Shown here: piece by piece, positions 9,379 through 17,526 of the stretch
How positions within the stretch are numbered: the first letter of the stretch is position 1
Layout: each line of letters starts with the position of its first letter
DNA from: Pseudothauera hydrothermalis
GTDB lineage: Bacteria; Pseudomonadota; Gammaproteobacteria; Burkholderiales; Rhodocyclaceae
NCBI RefSeq assembly: GCF_003345255.1
Contig: NZ_CP029331.1
Coordinates: 496,001 to 560,000, forward strand
Direction of reading: 5' to 3'
Length of the DNA stretch: 64,000 bases
Translations under genes and position numbers: made by a program
Notes under the pieces: model-generated
Database searches by the model: none
Seen by the model: only the letters and a program-made list of their open reading frames with translations
Told to the model about the DNA's origin: nothing

Positions 9379-10434
9379 TCAGTCCACCTCCTCGATGAGG
9401 CTGTCGGTCAGGTCTTTGCCAGCGCGCCCAGGCGCGGACGGCGGCACGCACTCGATGCGGGTCTTGAGTCCTTGCGCGTCCAGCGTGTGTTCGGCGCGCT
9501 GGATGACCCACTGGTCCGCCACAGGCTCGGACAGGCCCGCCACCAGGATGTGGTGCCCGGCCAGCAGCCGCGTGTCGCCGGGCATCTCCAGCGTGAGGCT
9601 GGCGCTCATGCGGCGCAGCTGGCGCAGCCGGGCTTCGGCGGCAGCGCGGGCGGCGGCGGCGTCGCGGGCGTCGTGCCGCAGGTCGAGGGTGGGCGCGTCC
9701 GGGTACTCTCCGTCACCGACCTCCACGGGGCGGCGCCGGCCGGTGTCGGGGTCGTAGTGCCAGGCGCGCACCCGGCCGTAGCGGTGCCGGGCATTGGTGG
9801 TGTAGTCGTAGCGTGTGATGCGCCGCGCATCGATGCGGTGCATGGGGGGCTGCCAGTCGGCGGCCGTGCGCCCAGGCGGCAGGGCGCTGGCGTGCGGGCG
9901 CAGGGTGAGGCGCTCGGCATCGAGCCGCAGCACCCAGTCGCGCGCGCGGGCAAGCCGTGTGAGCAGCGCCATGTCGGATTCGGTCTGCTGGTCGATGTGG
10001 CCGAGCGCGATCTGCTCGGCGTCCGGGTGGATGCGGGGGTCGAGACCGTGCCGCTGGGCGATGCGGCGGGCAAGATCGGCGAGCGTGGCATCGTCGCCAT
10101 CGTCGATCAGCGGGGCCTTGATGCCGGTGTTGACGAAATCCGCGCCCTTGGCGGTGAAGGCGACGGCCAGCGGTGGGCCGGACAGGCGCACCTCGTCCAC
10201 CACGAAGTCGCCGATGACGGGCAGGGGCGACTGCTCCAGGTAGCCAAGCAGCAGGCGCAGCCGGTCGCCCACGGCGGGCAGTTGCACGGACTGTCCGCGG
10301 TCGTCGAGCTCGACCTCCAGCGTGTCGCTGGCCAGCCCCTCGGCATCGACCACCGTCAGGCGCGTGGTGCGCTCCATGAGCGTGCCGGTGAGGTCGGCCC
10401 CGTCCATGCTCATCAGATAGAAGACCGGGCGCAT
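9379..10434 (-). CDS. Tail protein gpD family (late control protein / baseplate hub)
   Basis: A P2 gpD-like hub protein of 351 residues, near the tip of the tail tube. It shows the family layout: an N-terminal PVFYLMSMDGADLTG region, a middle segment with LLGYLEQSPLPVIGDFVVDEV, then RIAQRHGLDPRIHP and QTESDMALLTRLARARDW. The start overlaps the stop of the gpX gene by a few bases, showing translational coupling. Confidence 0.88.
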   Translation of the reverse strand: MRPVFYLMSMDGADLTGTLMERTTRLTVVDAEGLASDTLEVELDDRGQSVQLPAVGDRLRLLLGYLEQSPLPVIGDFVVDEVRLSGPPLAVAFTAKGADFVNTGIKAPLIDDGDDATLADLARRIAQRHGLDPRIHPDAEQIALGHIDQQTESDMALLTRLARARDWVLRLDAERLTLRPHASALPPGRTAADWQPPMHRIDARRITRYDYTTNARHRYGRVRAWHYDPDTGRRRPVEVGDGEYPDAPTLDLRHDARDAAAARAAAEARLRQLRRMSASLTLEMPGDTRLLAGHHILVAGLSEPVADQWVIQRAEHTLDAQGLKTRIECVPPSAPGRAGKDLTDSLIEEVD

Positions 10435-10640
10435 CAGAAGACCCTCTGGCCAGGCACGCGCTGCTGCGGCAGCGGCGGCATGACGAGCGGCAGACCCGCG
10501 GGCAGGCGCGCCGGATCGCGCGCGGCCAGGCCAGGGTTGGCGGCTAGCACGCGCTCGACGGTGCCCGCGAGCGTGCCGTACCAGCGATAGCAGATCAGAT
10601 CAAGGCGTTCGCCTGCGCGGGTGGTGTAGATCGCGCTCAT
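10434..10640 (-). CDS. Tail protein X (LysM-like)
   Basis: A 68-residue P2 gpX-type protein, of the LysM-like family of tail proteins. TRAGERLDLICYRWYG at the start and VLAANPGLA in the middle are the family marks. The ATG overlaps the stop of the upstream gpU-like gene (ATGA), and its own stop overlaps the start of the gpD-like gene. Confidence 0.85.
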   Translation of the reverse strand: MSAIYTTRAGERLDLICYRWYGTLAGTVERVLAANPGLAARDPARLPAGLPLVMPPLPQQRVPGQRVF

Positions 10641-11062
10641 GTCAGGTCCTCGCCGTAGGCGGCCAGGGTGAGCCGGAAGCGCTGCTCCAGCGGCGCGCCG
10701 CGCTCGCCGATGACGGGCTGCTCCTCCTCCAGGCCGGTGATGACGAAGCGGCCGAGCACCTCGCCGTAGCCGGTGACCAGCGTGAGCGGGCGCGCGCCTG
10801 AGCCTTGCGCAAGCGCGGCGTCGGCCACGGCGCGCATGGCCGTGATCTGCTCGATCCCGCCCCGGAAGGCGGGGAGGATCACACCCTCGAGGGTGATCTC
10901 GTCTGTGCCGCGCCCGGTGAACTGGCGCGCAGGATCCGACCAGAGCCGATCTTGCGCCGGCCAGCGCCACTCGGTCCTCCGCTGTAGTGCCTGATAGGCG
11001 GCAGTGTCGATGGCGAAGCGAAAGGTGATGCCGCCGTCGCCAAGCGTCATGAGCACGTCCAT
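10637..11062 (-). CDS. Tail protein gpU family
   Basis: A 141-residue P2 gpU-like tail component. The opening MDVLMTLGDGGITFRFAIDTAAYQ and the later RPLTLVTGYGEVLGRFVI are typical of the family. The start overlaps the stop of the tape-measure gene and the stop overlaps the start of the X gene, so T-U-X-D-W read as one coupled operon. Confidence 0.85.
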   Translation of the reverse strand: MDVLMTLGDGGITFRFAIDTAAYQALQRRTEWRWPAQDRLWSDPARQFTGRGTDEITLEGVILPAFRGGIEQITAMRAVADAALAQGSGARPLTLVTGYGEVLGRFVITGLEEEQPVIGERGAPLEQRFRLTLAAYGEDLT

Positions 11063-13377
11063 CAGGCAAGCCCCCCATCGATCAGCGCGGCTCGGCGGCC
11101 GAGCGCATCGCGCCGTGCGGCTTCCGCCAGCGCCCGCTGCACTTCGCGGCGCACGGCGGCGGCCACGTCCTGCGCGGCCTCGGGGCTGGCCGGGCCGTTG
11201 AGGTTGACGGTGATCTGGATCGGCGCGGCGGGCATGACCGGGCTATTGCCACCGGCTGGCTGCGGCGCGGGCACCGCCAGCGCAGCCGGCGCAATCACTT
11301 GCGGCGCGGGGGCTGCTACCGCGGGCATGGCCTGGGCGCTCGCCACCACCGCACCGACGGCCATCGGCGCGGCCAGCGCGCTGGCCACACCGTGCATGGC
11401 GGCCAGCGGCTGGCCGGCGGCCCGGACGATGCCTTGTTCAAGCCCGTCCATCAGGTGGCCGCCGATTTCGGCAAAGACGCGGCTGGGCGAGCGGATGCCG
11501 AGCACCCCGCGCACCGCATCGGCGATGCCGCTGGCGATGCCAGAGACGCCATCTTTGAGCGCCTGCCAGCGCTCGCGCATGCCGCCGATCAGCCCGTCGA
11601 GGAGGGCGCGACCGGCCTCCTGCATGCGCGCGGGCAGCGTGCCGATCCACTGCCAGGCAGCAGCGAAGGCGTCTTTGACCGTCTGCCACACGGCAGCGAG
11701 CCTGGGGCCAATGGCGTCCCAGTGACGCCAGATGAGATAAGCCGCCGCGGCAATGGCCGTGAGCGTGAGACCGATTGGGTTGAGCAGCAGGGCGCGCCCG
11801 ACCAGGGCGATGGCGCGCGCAGCCGCGCCGGCGCCTGAGACGATGCTCTGCCAGGCCAGGCCCGCCTGCATGGCGACACCGGCCACCAGCGAGCGCAGCC
11901 GCGCGCCCATGGTGCGGGCTGCCGCGCCAGCCTTGCCCGCCGCGCCGCCGCCCTTGCCGCCGATGTCGGGCAGGCCGCCGACCAGGCCGCCACCGGGCAT
12001 GTTGACGACCCAGACCTTTTGCACGCCGCCTGCAACGGCATCGACGGCGCCGCCGATGAGGCCGCCGGCGCCCGCTGGCTGCCCTGTGATGGCCGCTTTG
12101 CCCCCGCGCAGCTTGCCCAGCGCACCCACGGCGATGAGGGCCGTGCCCAGCGCGGCCAGCGCCGCAGACAGGCCGGCCAGACCGGCTACGGCGGCGGCCG
12201 TGACCTTGGGAAAGCGCGCGATCAGGCCATCGATGGCGTCCACCACGCGCAGCACCACGGCGGCGATGGCGTCTTTGACCGGCATGAGCACCTCTCCCAG
12301 ACGGATCCAGGTCTGCTGGATGCGGTTGACCATCTGCTGCCACTTGGCACCGGCGGCATCGTTGATGATCCGACTCGCCCGCTCGAAAGACCCGGCGCTG
12401 TCGCGGATGGCGGCCAGATCGTCCTTGAGCGTCTCGGTTTGCGCCAGCAGCAGCATCACGGCGCGGAAGCCTTCCTCGCCAAAGCCTTTTCGCAGCTTGT
12501 CCTCCATCTCCGGAGTGAGGCGATTGATGTCGCCGATGCGGGCCTTGAGGTTGTCCAGCGTGCGCGCCAGGTCGAGCTCGCCGGTGCCTTTCTTGATGGC
12601 CACCTTGAAGCCGATCTCCTGCGCGGCCTTGAAGCGGTTGGCCAGCAGGTTGGCCAGCGCCGTGCCGGCCATCGAGCCTTGCAGGCCGGCGGAGTTGAGA
12701 CGGCCGACGGCGGCGGCCATGTCGGCCACCGCGAGCTTGGCGGTCTTGGCCGCCGGCGTGGCGTATTTGAGCCCCTCGGTCAGTTGCGACAGGTTGCGCA
12801 GCTGGAAGCGCTGCTGCGTGGCGGTGATGATGTCGCCCATGCGGGCGAACTCGCCGCTCGCCTCGCGGCTGCCGTCGCGCATGTTGTTGAACAGGATGGC
12901 CACCGCCTCGCCGGCCTCGTCGGCCGAGCCGCGCGTGGCCTGACCGACCTTGATCGCCACCTCGGTGGCGTAGGTGGCCAGCGCCTCGGGGATACCCGCC
13001 GAGAGGATGTTGTAGGCGGTGTTGTAGTAGTCGGTGAGCGTGGCCTTGTTTTGGCGCGTGAAGGCGAAGGCCGCTGCCTGCATCCGGTCGAGCGACTCTT
13101 TGGTCACGCCCGGCATGGAGGCAATGACCGCGCGCGCATCGTCGAAGGCGGCGAAGGCGTGCACGGCCTGCATGCCGACCTGCTGCATGCGCGCGGACAG
13201 GCCGGAGGTGGCCAGCGCCATGCCGTGCAAGGCGGCGCCGGCGAGCGCCGCCTTGGTCGAGATGCGCTCCAGCGCCTGGCCGAGCCGGCTGGTCGCGCCC
13301 TGTATCTGCTGGATCGGCGCGCTGGCGCGGTCGATGGCCGAGATGACCACGCCGACCGTCATGCCTGCTAGACTCAT
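11062..13377 (-). CDS. Tail tape measure protein (gpT-like)
   Basis: It sets tail length and occupies the tail lumen. It is 771 residues, close to P2 gpT (815). The N-terminal 60 residues are helical and amphipathic. The stretch near residues 80-320 resembles the TP901-type tape-measure core (AVIASMPGVTKESLDRMQ, IPEALATYATEVA). A hydrophobic, Ala/Gly-rich segment lies around 400-560. The C-terminal part includes the RSPSRVFAEIGGHLMDGL motif common in these proteins. It lies right after E/E', as in P2. Confidence 0.9.
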   Translation of the reverse strand: MSLAGMTVGVVISAIDRASAPIQQIQGATSRLGQALERISTKAALAGAALHGMALATSGLSARMQQVGMQAVHAFAAFDDARAVIASMPGVTKESLDRMQAAAFAFTRQNKATLTDYYNTAYNILSAGIPEALATYATEVAIKVGQATRGSADEAGEAVAILFNNMRDGSREASGEFARMGDIITATQQRFQLRNLSQLTEGLKYATPAAKTAKLAVADMAAAVGRLNSAGLQGSMAGTALANLLANRFKAAQEIGFKVAIKKGTGELDLARTLDNLKARIGDINRLTPEMEDKLRKGFGEEGFRAVMLLLAQTETLKDDLAAIRDSAGSFERASRIINDAAGAKWQQMVNRIQQTWIRLGEVLMPVKDAIAAVVLRVVDAIDGLIARFPKVTAAAVAGLAGLSAALAALGTALIAVGALGKLRGGKAAITGQPAGAGGLIGGAVDAVAGGVQKVWVVNMPGGGLVGGLPDIGGKGGGAAGKAGAAARTMGARLRSLVAGVAMQAGLAWQSIVSGAGAAARAIALVGRALLLNPIGLTLTAIAAAAYLIWRHWDAIGPRLAAVWQTVKDAFAAAWQWIGTLPARMQEAGRALLDGLIGGMRERWQALKDGVSGIASGIADAVRGVLGIRSPSRVFAEIGGHLMDGLEQGIVRAAGQPLAAMHGVASALAAPMAVGAVVASAQAMPAVAAPAPQVIAPAALAVPAPQPAGGNSPVMPAAPIQITVNLNGPASPEAAQDVAAAVRREVQRALAEAARRDALGRRAALIDGGLA

Positions 13378-13380
13378 CGC

Positions 13381-13572
13381 ATGTCCTCGCTCGTCATCGC
13401 GTTTATCGTCGCCGTGCTGGCGTCCACCGTGACGCTCATGGCCTTCGGCCTGGACGGGCAGACCGCCGCCGCCGTCGGGCTGCTCACGCTCATCGCCTGG
13501 CCGCTCGTTGCGCTGGCGCGGCGCATCATGGGCTGGCTATACGCGCTGCTCACAGGCCGCCGCGCGCCTTGA
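13381..13572 (+). CDS. Small two-helix membrane protein, antisense within the tail operon
   Basis: A 63-residue frame on the strand opposite to all its neighbours, filling the gap between the tape-measure start and the end of E'. Two hydrophobic helices are visible (SSLVIAFIVAVLASTVTLMA and VGLLTLIAWPLVALA), separated by a short polar loop, with a basic C-terminus. No strong ribosome-binding site precedes the ATG. It could be a holin or a superinfection-exclusion moron, or merely a fortuitous open frame. Confidence 0.5.
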   Translation: MSSLVIAFIVAVLASTVTLMAFGLDGQTAAAVGLLTLIAWPLVALARRIMGWLYALLTGRRAP

Positions 13573-13681
13573 GTGCGGCCTGCGCCCGACGCACCCACTC
13601 GGCGAACTCCGCTACATCCATCGCGCGCCCCACCTCCGGCGGCCAATGATAGGCCAGCGCCAGCAGCTCCAGCCCGTCCAT
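13550..13681 (-). CDS. Tail assembly chaperone E' (P2 GpE family), made by frameshift from E
   Basis: The -1 frame downstream of E encodes a segment with LALAYHWPPEVGRAMDVAEFAEWVRRA, matching the short P2 GpE pattern with an HWPP core. It has no good ribosome-binding site of its own. A slippery GGGAAAC at the end of E would make an E-E' fusion of about 127 residues. The coordinates given start at the first internal ATG; the open frame begins at 13777. Confidence 0.75.
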   Translation of the reverse strand: MDGLELLALAYHWPPEVGRAMDVAEFAEWVRRAQAALKARGGL

Positions 13682-13689
13682 CGGCGCGA

Positions 13690-13932
13690 TCAGCCGTTTC
13701 CCAGCATCTCCGCCACGACCTTCGACGCGGCGGCGAAGTCGGCGGCATCGAGCTCGCGCACCTGTTCGGGCGTCCACTCGGCCAGGTTGGCGATCAGCAT
13801 CACCGTCTTGGCCGTCTCGCCGGGGATTTTGTCGATAGCCTCCAGATCGCGCACCTTTGGGCGGCGAAGACGAAGCACGCCAACTTGGGCGCCGTTAATT
13901 TCCACGGGTTCGCGCAAGGTCATGGTGGTCAT
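13690..13932 (-). CDS. Tail assembly chaperone gpE
   Basis: An 80-residue cytoplasmic chaperone that acts with the tape-measure protein during tail assembly. TLREPVEINGAQVGVLRLRRP and the following helix IDKIPGETAKTVMLIANLA fit the phage tail-assembly chaperone family. Translation normally stops at TGA (13690-13692), just after a GGGAAAC heptamer that can shift ribosomes into the E' frame. Confidence 0.85.
   Translation of the reverse strand: MTTMTLREPVEINGAQVGVLRLRRPKVRDLEAIDKIPGETAKTVMLIANLAEWTPEQVRELDAADFAAASKVVAEMLGNG
13696..13702 (-). other. -1 programmed frameshift site GGGAAAC (E to E')
   Basis: On the minus strand the zero frame reads CTG GGA AAC GGC TGA. The heptamer G GGA AAC has the X XXY YYZ form, and slippage gives GGG AAA and continues into the E' frame, which is open for 48 more codons. 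E and E' are offset by exactly -1, as in P2 and lambda tail chaperones. Confidence 0.82.
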
Positions 13933-14160
13933 TCAAGCCTCCTTCACTGCCGGTTTGCGGCGGGTTTTCGATGGGTTTGCGGCGGGCCTGTTCGCATTCG
14001 GCGCGACATCGGGCGCGGCGGGCGGCTCGATGCGCACGATGCCGCGCCTGGCGAGCGCCTCGGCAGTGGCGGCATCGAGCGCGAGCGTCTCGCCTGCCGT
14101 CAGAGCGCGCCCGGGCAGCCACCAGCCCGGTCGCAGCACGGTGACGGTGCGGGCGTTCAT
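13933..14160 (-). CDS. Small tail-operon protein (75 aa)
   Basis: A short protein between the tail tube gene and gpE. The first 45 residues (RPGWWLPGRALTAGETLALD, then ALARRGIVR) form a compact, partly beta region seen in small phage and pyocin-cluster proteins. The rest is a basic, disordered Pro/Lys tail. Its function is unknown. The ATG lies at the end of the tube gene, so the two are probably cotranslated. Confidence 0.6.
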   Translation of the reverse strand: MNARTVTVLRPGWWLPGRALTAGETLALDAATAEALARRGIVRIEPPAAPDVAPNANRPAANPSKTRRKPAVKEA

Positions 14161-14161
14161 C

Positions 14162-14668
14162 TCACACCCCCAGCGCCGCGCGCATGTCGGCGAGCTGGTC
14201 GGATCCGTTGATGACGGCCACCATGTTCACCGGGTCAACCTCGTGCACCGTTCGGCCCGCCACGTCGAGCTTGTAGTAGTGGCACATGGCGGTCACCTTG
14301 AGGTCGGACGCCTCGGCGGGCTTCCAGGCGTCCGGCTCGAAGGCCAGCACCGCGCGCAGGGTGATTTCGATGGGCTGCGTGGTGCCGTCGTAGTCGGCGA
14401 GCGCGCCGGTGAAGCGCAGCTGCACCAGCCGCCCCGGCACCACCGAAAACTGGGCCAGCAGGTCCGGGTCGTAGCCGGTCAGCGTGAAGCTCGCCTCCAG
14501 CTTCTCGACCGCGCCCATGGGGATGGCGACCTCTGCCCCCATGCCTCCGGCCTTGTACTCGCGCACCACGGGCGCGAGCTTGGGCGGGCTGAACTCGGCC
14601 ACGCGGCCCAGATAGCCCTTGCCCGCCACAAAGGCGTTGAGGTTGGAAAGAACGTGTTGGATGGCCAT
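14162..14668 (-). CDS. Major tail tube protein (FII family)
   Basis: The inner tube subunit of a contractile tail, 168 residues, as in P2 FII (172). Family features include the opening VLSNLNAFVAGKGYLGRVAEF, then PPKLAPVVREYKAGGM and a C-terminal LDVAGRTVHEVDPVNMVAVI. It follows the sheath gene with a 15-bp gap that contains GGAGGAG, a strong ribosome-binding site suited to a highly made protein. Confidence 0.93.
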   Translation of the reverse strand: MAIQHVLSNLNAFVAGKGYLGRVAEFSPPKLAPVVREYKAGGMGAEVAIPMGAVEKLEASFTLTGYDPDLLAQFSVVPGRLVQLRFTGALADYDGTTQPIEITLRAVLAFEPDAWKPAEASDLKVTAMCHYYKLDVAGRTVHEVDPVNMVAVINGSDQLADMRAALGV

Positions 14669-14683
14669 GACGCGCTCCTCCTA

Positions 14684-15847
14684 TCAGTTACTGAAGATCT
14701 CGGCGGCGTAGTCGGCCACCAGATGCGAGCGGAAGGTGACGCGCTCGGCCGGCGCCGGCGGCGTGAAGTCGAAGTCGAAATACACCTTGCCGGCGGCGAT
14801 GTTGGCCGGGGTGTTGAGCTCCTCGTCGAGCCAGCAGCGCCCGCCCAGGATGGCGCCCACGCTCTTGAGGTGGCGCAGGTAGGCGTTGACCGACTCCTCC
14901 ACGTCGCGCACATAAGCCTTGCCGATGACGCGATCCACCGCCCACAGGTGCGCTTGCAGCAGGCTCTCGTGGATCATGTCGGCAGTACGGCGCACACTCA
15001 GGAAGGCCCACTTGGGGTCGCTCGAGCAGGTGCGGTTGCCCCACAGGCGCAGGCCCTGCTCGTGGATGAGCGTGGCCACCCCAGGCTCGTTGAGGAGATT
15101 GGCCTCCGAGTCCACGCGCCCCAGCCCGAAGTCGATGGGCCGCGCGGCGCGCTCGATGCCGAGCAAGGGGTTGTTGCTTGGCGACCACCAGAAGCCGCGC
15201 TCGTTGTCGATCTTGGCGATCAGCCCGGCGACGTGCGGCGACACGGGCACCACCTGGCCGTCGGCCACGCCCCAGGGGTCGATCAGGTAGGCGCGGGCGG
15301 AGCCGAAATCGTTGCGGTAGGCGAGCGCCGCCTGGGTCGTCGTGTTCGGCCCATCGATGAGCGCCACCGCGCGCAGCTTGATGGCCTGCGCGATCAGCGC
15401 GTCGGCCACCAGCTTGTGCTGGCTGAAGCCCGGCGCCAGCAGGATGCGCGGCACCACGCCCACCGTGCCGCGCGCGGTCTCCAGCGCGGCGATGCCGGTG
15501 CGAGCACCGGTGGCGGCGTCAGTGCCGCCGATGACGGCGGCCAGCCGCTCGTTGGCCGGGGTGTCGGGGTCGTCGGCCACGTCCTGCACGCGGATGGCCA
15601 CGATGATGGGCGCGTAGCCCTGCGCATGGATGGTAGCGATGGCCGCCGGCAGCGTGCCGGTGGCACCCAGCACCGCCGCGCTGCGCGGGGTGGTGAGCAG
15701 GATCGGGGTATCGAGCGGCGCCGCGGTGTCGTTGGCCGCCGGCGCCGTGCCGACGATGCCGATGATGCTGGAGCGTACGGTCTGGATGGGGCGGATGCCG
15801 TCGTCGATCTCGACGACCTCGACGCCGTGGTGGAAGGCTTCTGCCAT
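14684..15847 (-). CDS. Tail sheath protein (FI family)
   Basis: This is the contractile sheath subunit, 387 residues (P2 FI is 396). Landmarks are the N-terminal FHHGVEVVEIDDG with SSIIGIVGTAP, the central ALIDGPNT, the GFWWSPSNNPLLGIERAARPIDF loop region in two parts, and the NLLNEPGVATLIHEQGLRLWG stretch. It proves that the phage has a contractile, myovirus-type tail, unlike the long non-contractile tails of B3/D3112-type transposable phages. Confidence 0.95.
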   Translation of the reverse strand: MAEAFHHGVEVVEIDDGIRPIQTVRSSIIGIVGTAPAANDTAAPLDTPILLTTPRSAAVLGATGTLPAAIATIHAQGYAPIIVAIRVQDVADDPDTPANERLAAVIGGTDAATGARTGIAALETARGTVGVVPRILLAPGFSQHKLVADALIAQAIKLRAVALIDGPNTTTQAALAYRNDFGSARAYLIDPWGVADGQVVPVSPHVAGLIAKIDNERGFWWSPSNNPLLGIERAARPIDFGLGRVDSEANLLNEPGVATLIHEQGLRLWGNRTCSSDPKWAFLSVRRTADMIHESLLQAHLWAVDRVIGKAYVRDVEESVNAYLRHLKSVGAILGGRCWLDEELNTPANIAAGKVYFDFDFTPPAPAERVTFRSHLVADYAAEIFSN

Positions 15848-15848
15848 G

Positions 15849-16520
15849 TCAGTCTCCTTGATGAGGGTTGAGAATTTCCGCGGCGCGGCCGGGCGCGATC
15901 AGCCCGGCGAACTCCAGCGCCTGCACACCGGCGACGGTGGCCGGGTCGTCGAGCACGATGCCTTCGGCAGTCTGCCACTTGAGCATGGCCGCCTTGAGCG
16001 CCGGGCTGGCGTCGGCGGCGGCGAGGATGGTCTGCATCTCGGCGTCGGAAAACCGCGAGAGGAACTGCAGCCGCGTCAGCCGCTGCGGTGTGGCGCGGTC
16101 GGCCGCCTGCACGGCAAAGACCACTGCCTGCACCGCCTGCGCGTCCAGCGCCGCATCGACCTCGGCCTCGCAGCGGTTGGAGGCGCGGCGGATGGCCTCG
16201 CGCTCGATCAGCACCTCGGCCACCGTCTCGCCGGGCAGGCCCAGCCGGTCGCGCTCCTCGGCGCGCTCCACGCGCCAGGCCAGCGCGGCGATCTGCGCGG
16301 CGGCCTGGCGCTTGATCTCGGCGATGCGCCGCGCTTTCAGTGCCGCCAGCGCCGCCGCCGCGTCGCGCACCAGCGCGCCATCGACGTACCGCCACTCATC
16401 GATGTCGCGCTCGTCGAACTCGCCCGGCAGCGGCACGCGCACCAGCGCTTCGCCCACCGCCGCGGGGTCTGAACTGATCGCCAGGATCAACCCAGTGTTG
16501 GGGTCGCACAATGCATGCAT
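15849..16520 (-). CDS. Tail fibre-associated protein (assembly or accessory)
   Basis: A 223-residue protein directly after the repeat-bearing fibre gene. The N-terminal 60 residues resemble the start of tail-fibre accessory proteins (WRYVDGALVRD), followed by a long Ala/Glu/Arg helix and a C-terminal RLTRLQFLSRFSDAEMQTIL...GVQALEFAGLIAPGRAAEIL pattern common in phage tail genes of this position. It may be a fibre chaperone or a short fibre component; which is uncertain. Confidence 0.65.
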   Translation of the reverse strand: MHALCDPNTGLILAISSDPAAVGEALVRVPLPGEFDERDIDEWRYVDGALVRDAAAALAALKARRIAEIKRQAAAQIAALAWRVERAEERDRLGLPGETVAEVLIEREAIRRASNRCEAEVDAALDAQAVQAVVFAVQAADRATPQRLTRLQFLSRFSDAEMQTILAAADASPALKAAMLKWQTAEGIVLDDPATVAGVQALEFAGLIAPGRAAEILNPHQGD

Positions 16521-16529
16521 GTCTTGTCC

Positions 16530-17513
16530 TCACACGGTGATGTAGCGCACGTACAGCGTTTGGTTGTTACTCCATGTATCGCGCCGCAGGCCATTGCAGG
16601 CGCACACCAGATTGGCCGCGTCGGATTCGCTGTTGCAATAGACGCCATTGATGGCGTAGCTGCCTGTTTGCGTGCCGTAGCCGTAAACGCCATACAGACC
16701 TCTGACCGATGGCGTGGCGAGGTTGCCGTTGGTTCGGCTCCAGCGCAGGTAGTCGTTTTCGTTGTTCGAATACCAGCGGCGCAGGAGGATCACGCGCGTG
16801 CCTTGCGTGACGAGCGTCACCGATTGACTACTAGTGCTTGCGTATTGAACGCGGCCGCTGATGCCGATCTGGCGCGCGATCTGCGCGGGATTGGCCTGCA
16901 GCGCCGTGAGCGCGGTATCGGACTCCCACACGGCGTTTTTGGCGGTGGACGAGGTGAGCACCGCATCGGCCGCGACGTCCGAGGCCCACACCGCCTGCAT
17001 CGCCGTGCTCGAGGCCGCCACCGCCTGCATCGCCGTGCTCGAGGACGCCACCGCCTGCATCGCCGTGCTCGAGGCCGCCACCGCCTGCATCGTCGTGCTC
17101 GAGGCCGCCACCGCCTGCATCGCCGTGCTCGAGGACGCCACCGCCTGCATCGCCGTGCTCGAGGCCGCCACCGCCTGCATCGCCGTGCTCGAGGCCACGA
17201 CGGCCGACCACGCGCTGGTGCTCGCCAGCACCGCCTGCATCGCCGTGCTCGAGGCCACAACGGCCTCAAAAGCCTGCCGATTGGCGATGTCGCCCAGCCA
17301 CGCCTCGAGCTCAGCGCCGCTCATGCCGGCCAGCAGCGCCAGCGCGTCCGGGCCGATGACGTCGATGCGATTGACCGCATCGAGCGCCTTGTACAGCGCC
17401 GACTGCAGGATGAGGTCGGTGTCGCTGGCACTAGCCACGTTCGCGGCCAACAACCTCTGCTTGACTCGATCGACGTATTGATCGCGGAATTGCGTTAATG
17501 TGGTGCTAGGCAT
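16530..17513 (-). CDS. Tail fibre protein with decapeptide repeats
   Basis: A 327-residue putative receptor-binding fibre. Residues 1-75 form an attachment-like domain (SGAELEAWLGDIAN). Residues of about 80-175 consist of ten-residue repeats based on SSTAMQAVAA, encoded by a 30-bp tandem repeat. The C-terminal 120 residues are rich in Tyr, Asn, Ser and Trp (RWYSNNENDYLRW, GVYGYGTQTG), typical of a host-contact tip. No reverse transcriptase lies nearby, so no diversity-generating system is indicated. Confidence 0.75.
   Translation of the reverse strand: MPSTTLTQFRDQYVDRVKQRLLAANVASASDTDLILQSALYKALDAVNRIDVIGPDALALLAGMSGAELEAWLGDIANRQAFEAVVASSTAMQAVLASTSAWSAVVASSTAMQAVAASSTAMQAVASSSTAMQAVAASSTTMQAVAASSTAMQAVASSSTAMQAVAASSTAMQAVWASDVAADAVLTSSTAKNAVWESDTALTALQANPAQIARQIGISGRVQYASTSSQSVTLVTQGTRVILLRRWYSNNENDYLRWSRTNGNLATPSVRGLYGVYGYGTQTGSYAINGVYCNSESDAANLVCACNGLRRDTWSNNQTLYVRYITV
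16981..17280. repeat. Tandem 30-bp repeat in the fibre gene (about 10 units)
   Basis: Ten consecutive 30-bp units follow one another. Six or seven are nearly identical (GAGGCCGCCACCGCCTGCAT then CGCCGTGCTC) and three (17191, 17221, 17251) are degenerate. The unit length is a multiple of 3, so gain or loss of copies keeps the frame and changes fibre shaft length. Confidence 0.95.
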
Positions 17514-17526
17514 GCTCTCAATCTCC

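Noticed and set aside
16981-17280. CRISPR-like array of 30-bp repeats
   Set aside because: The units are contiguous without spacers and lie in a coding frame; no cas genes are present.
16530-17513. Diversity-generating retroelement target
   Set aside because: The fibre tip is Tyr/Asn-rich, but no reverse transcriptase or template repeat was seen in the window.
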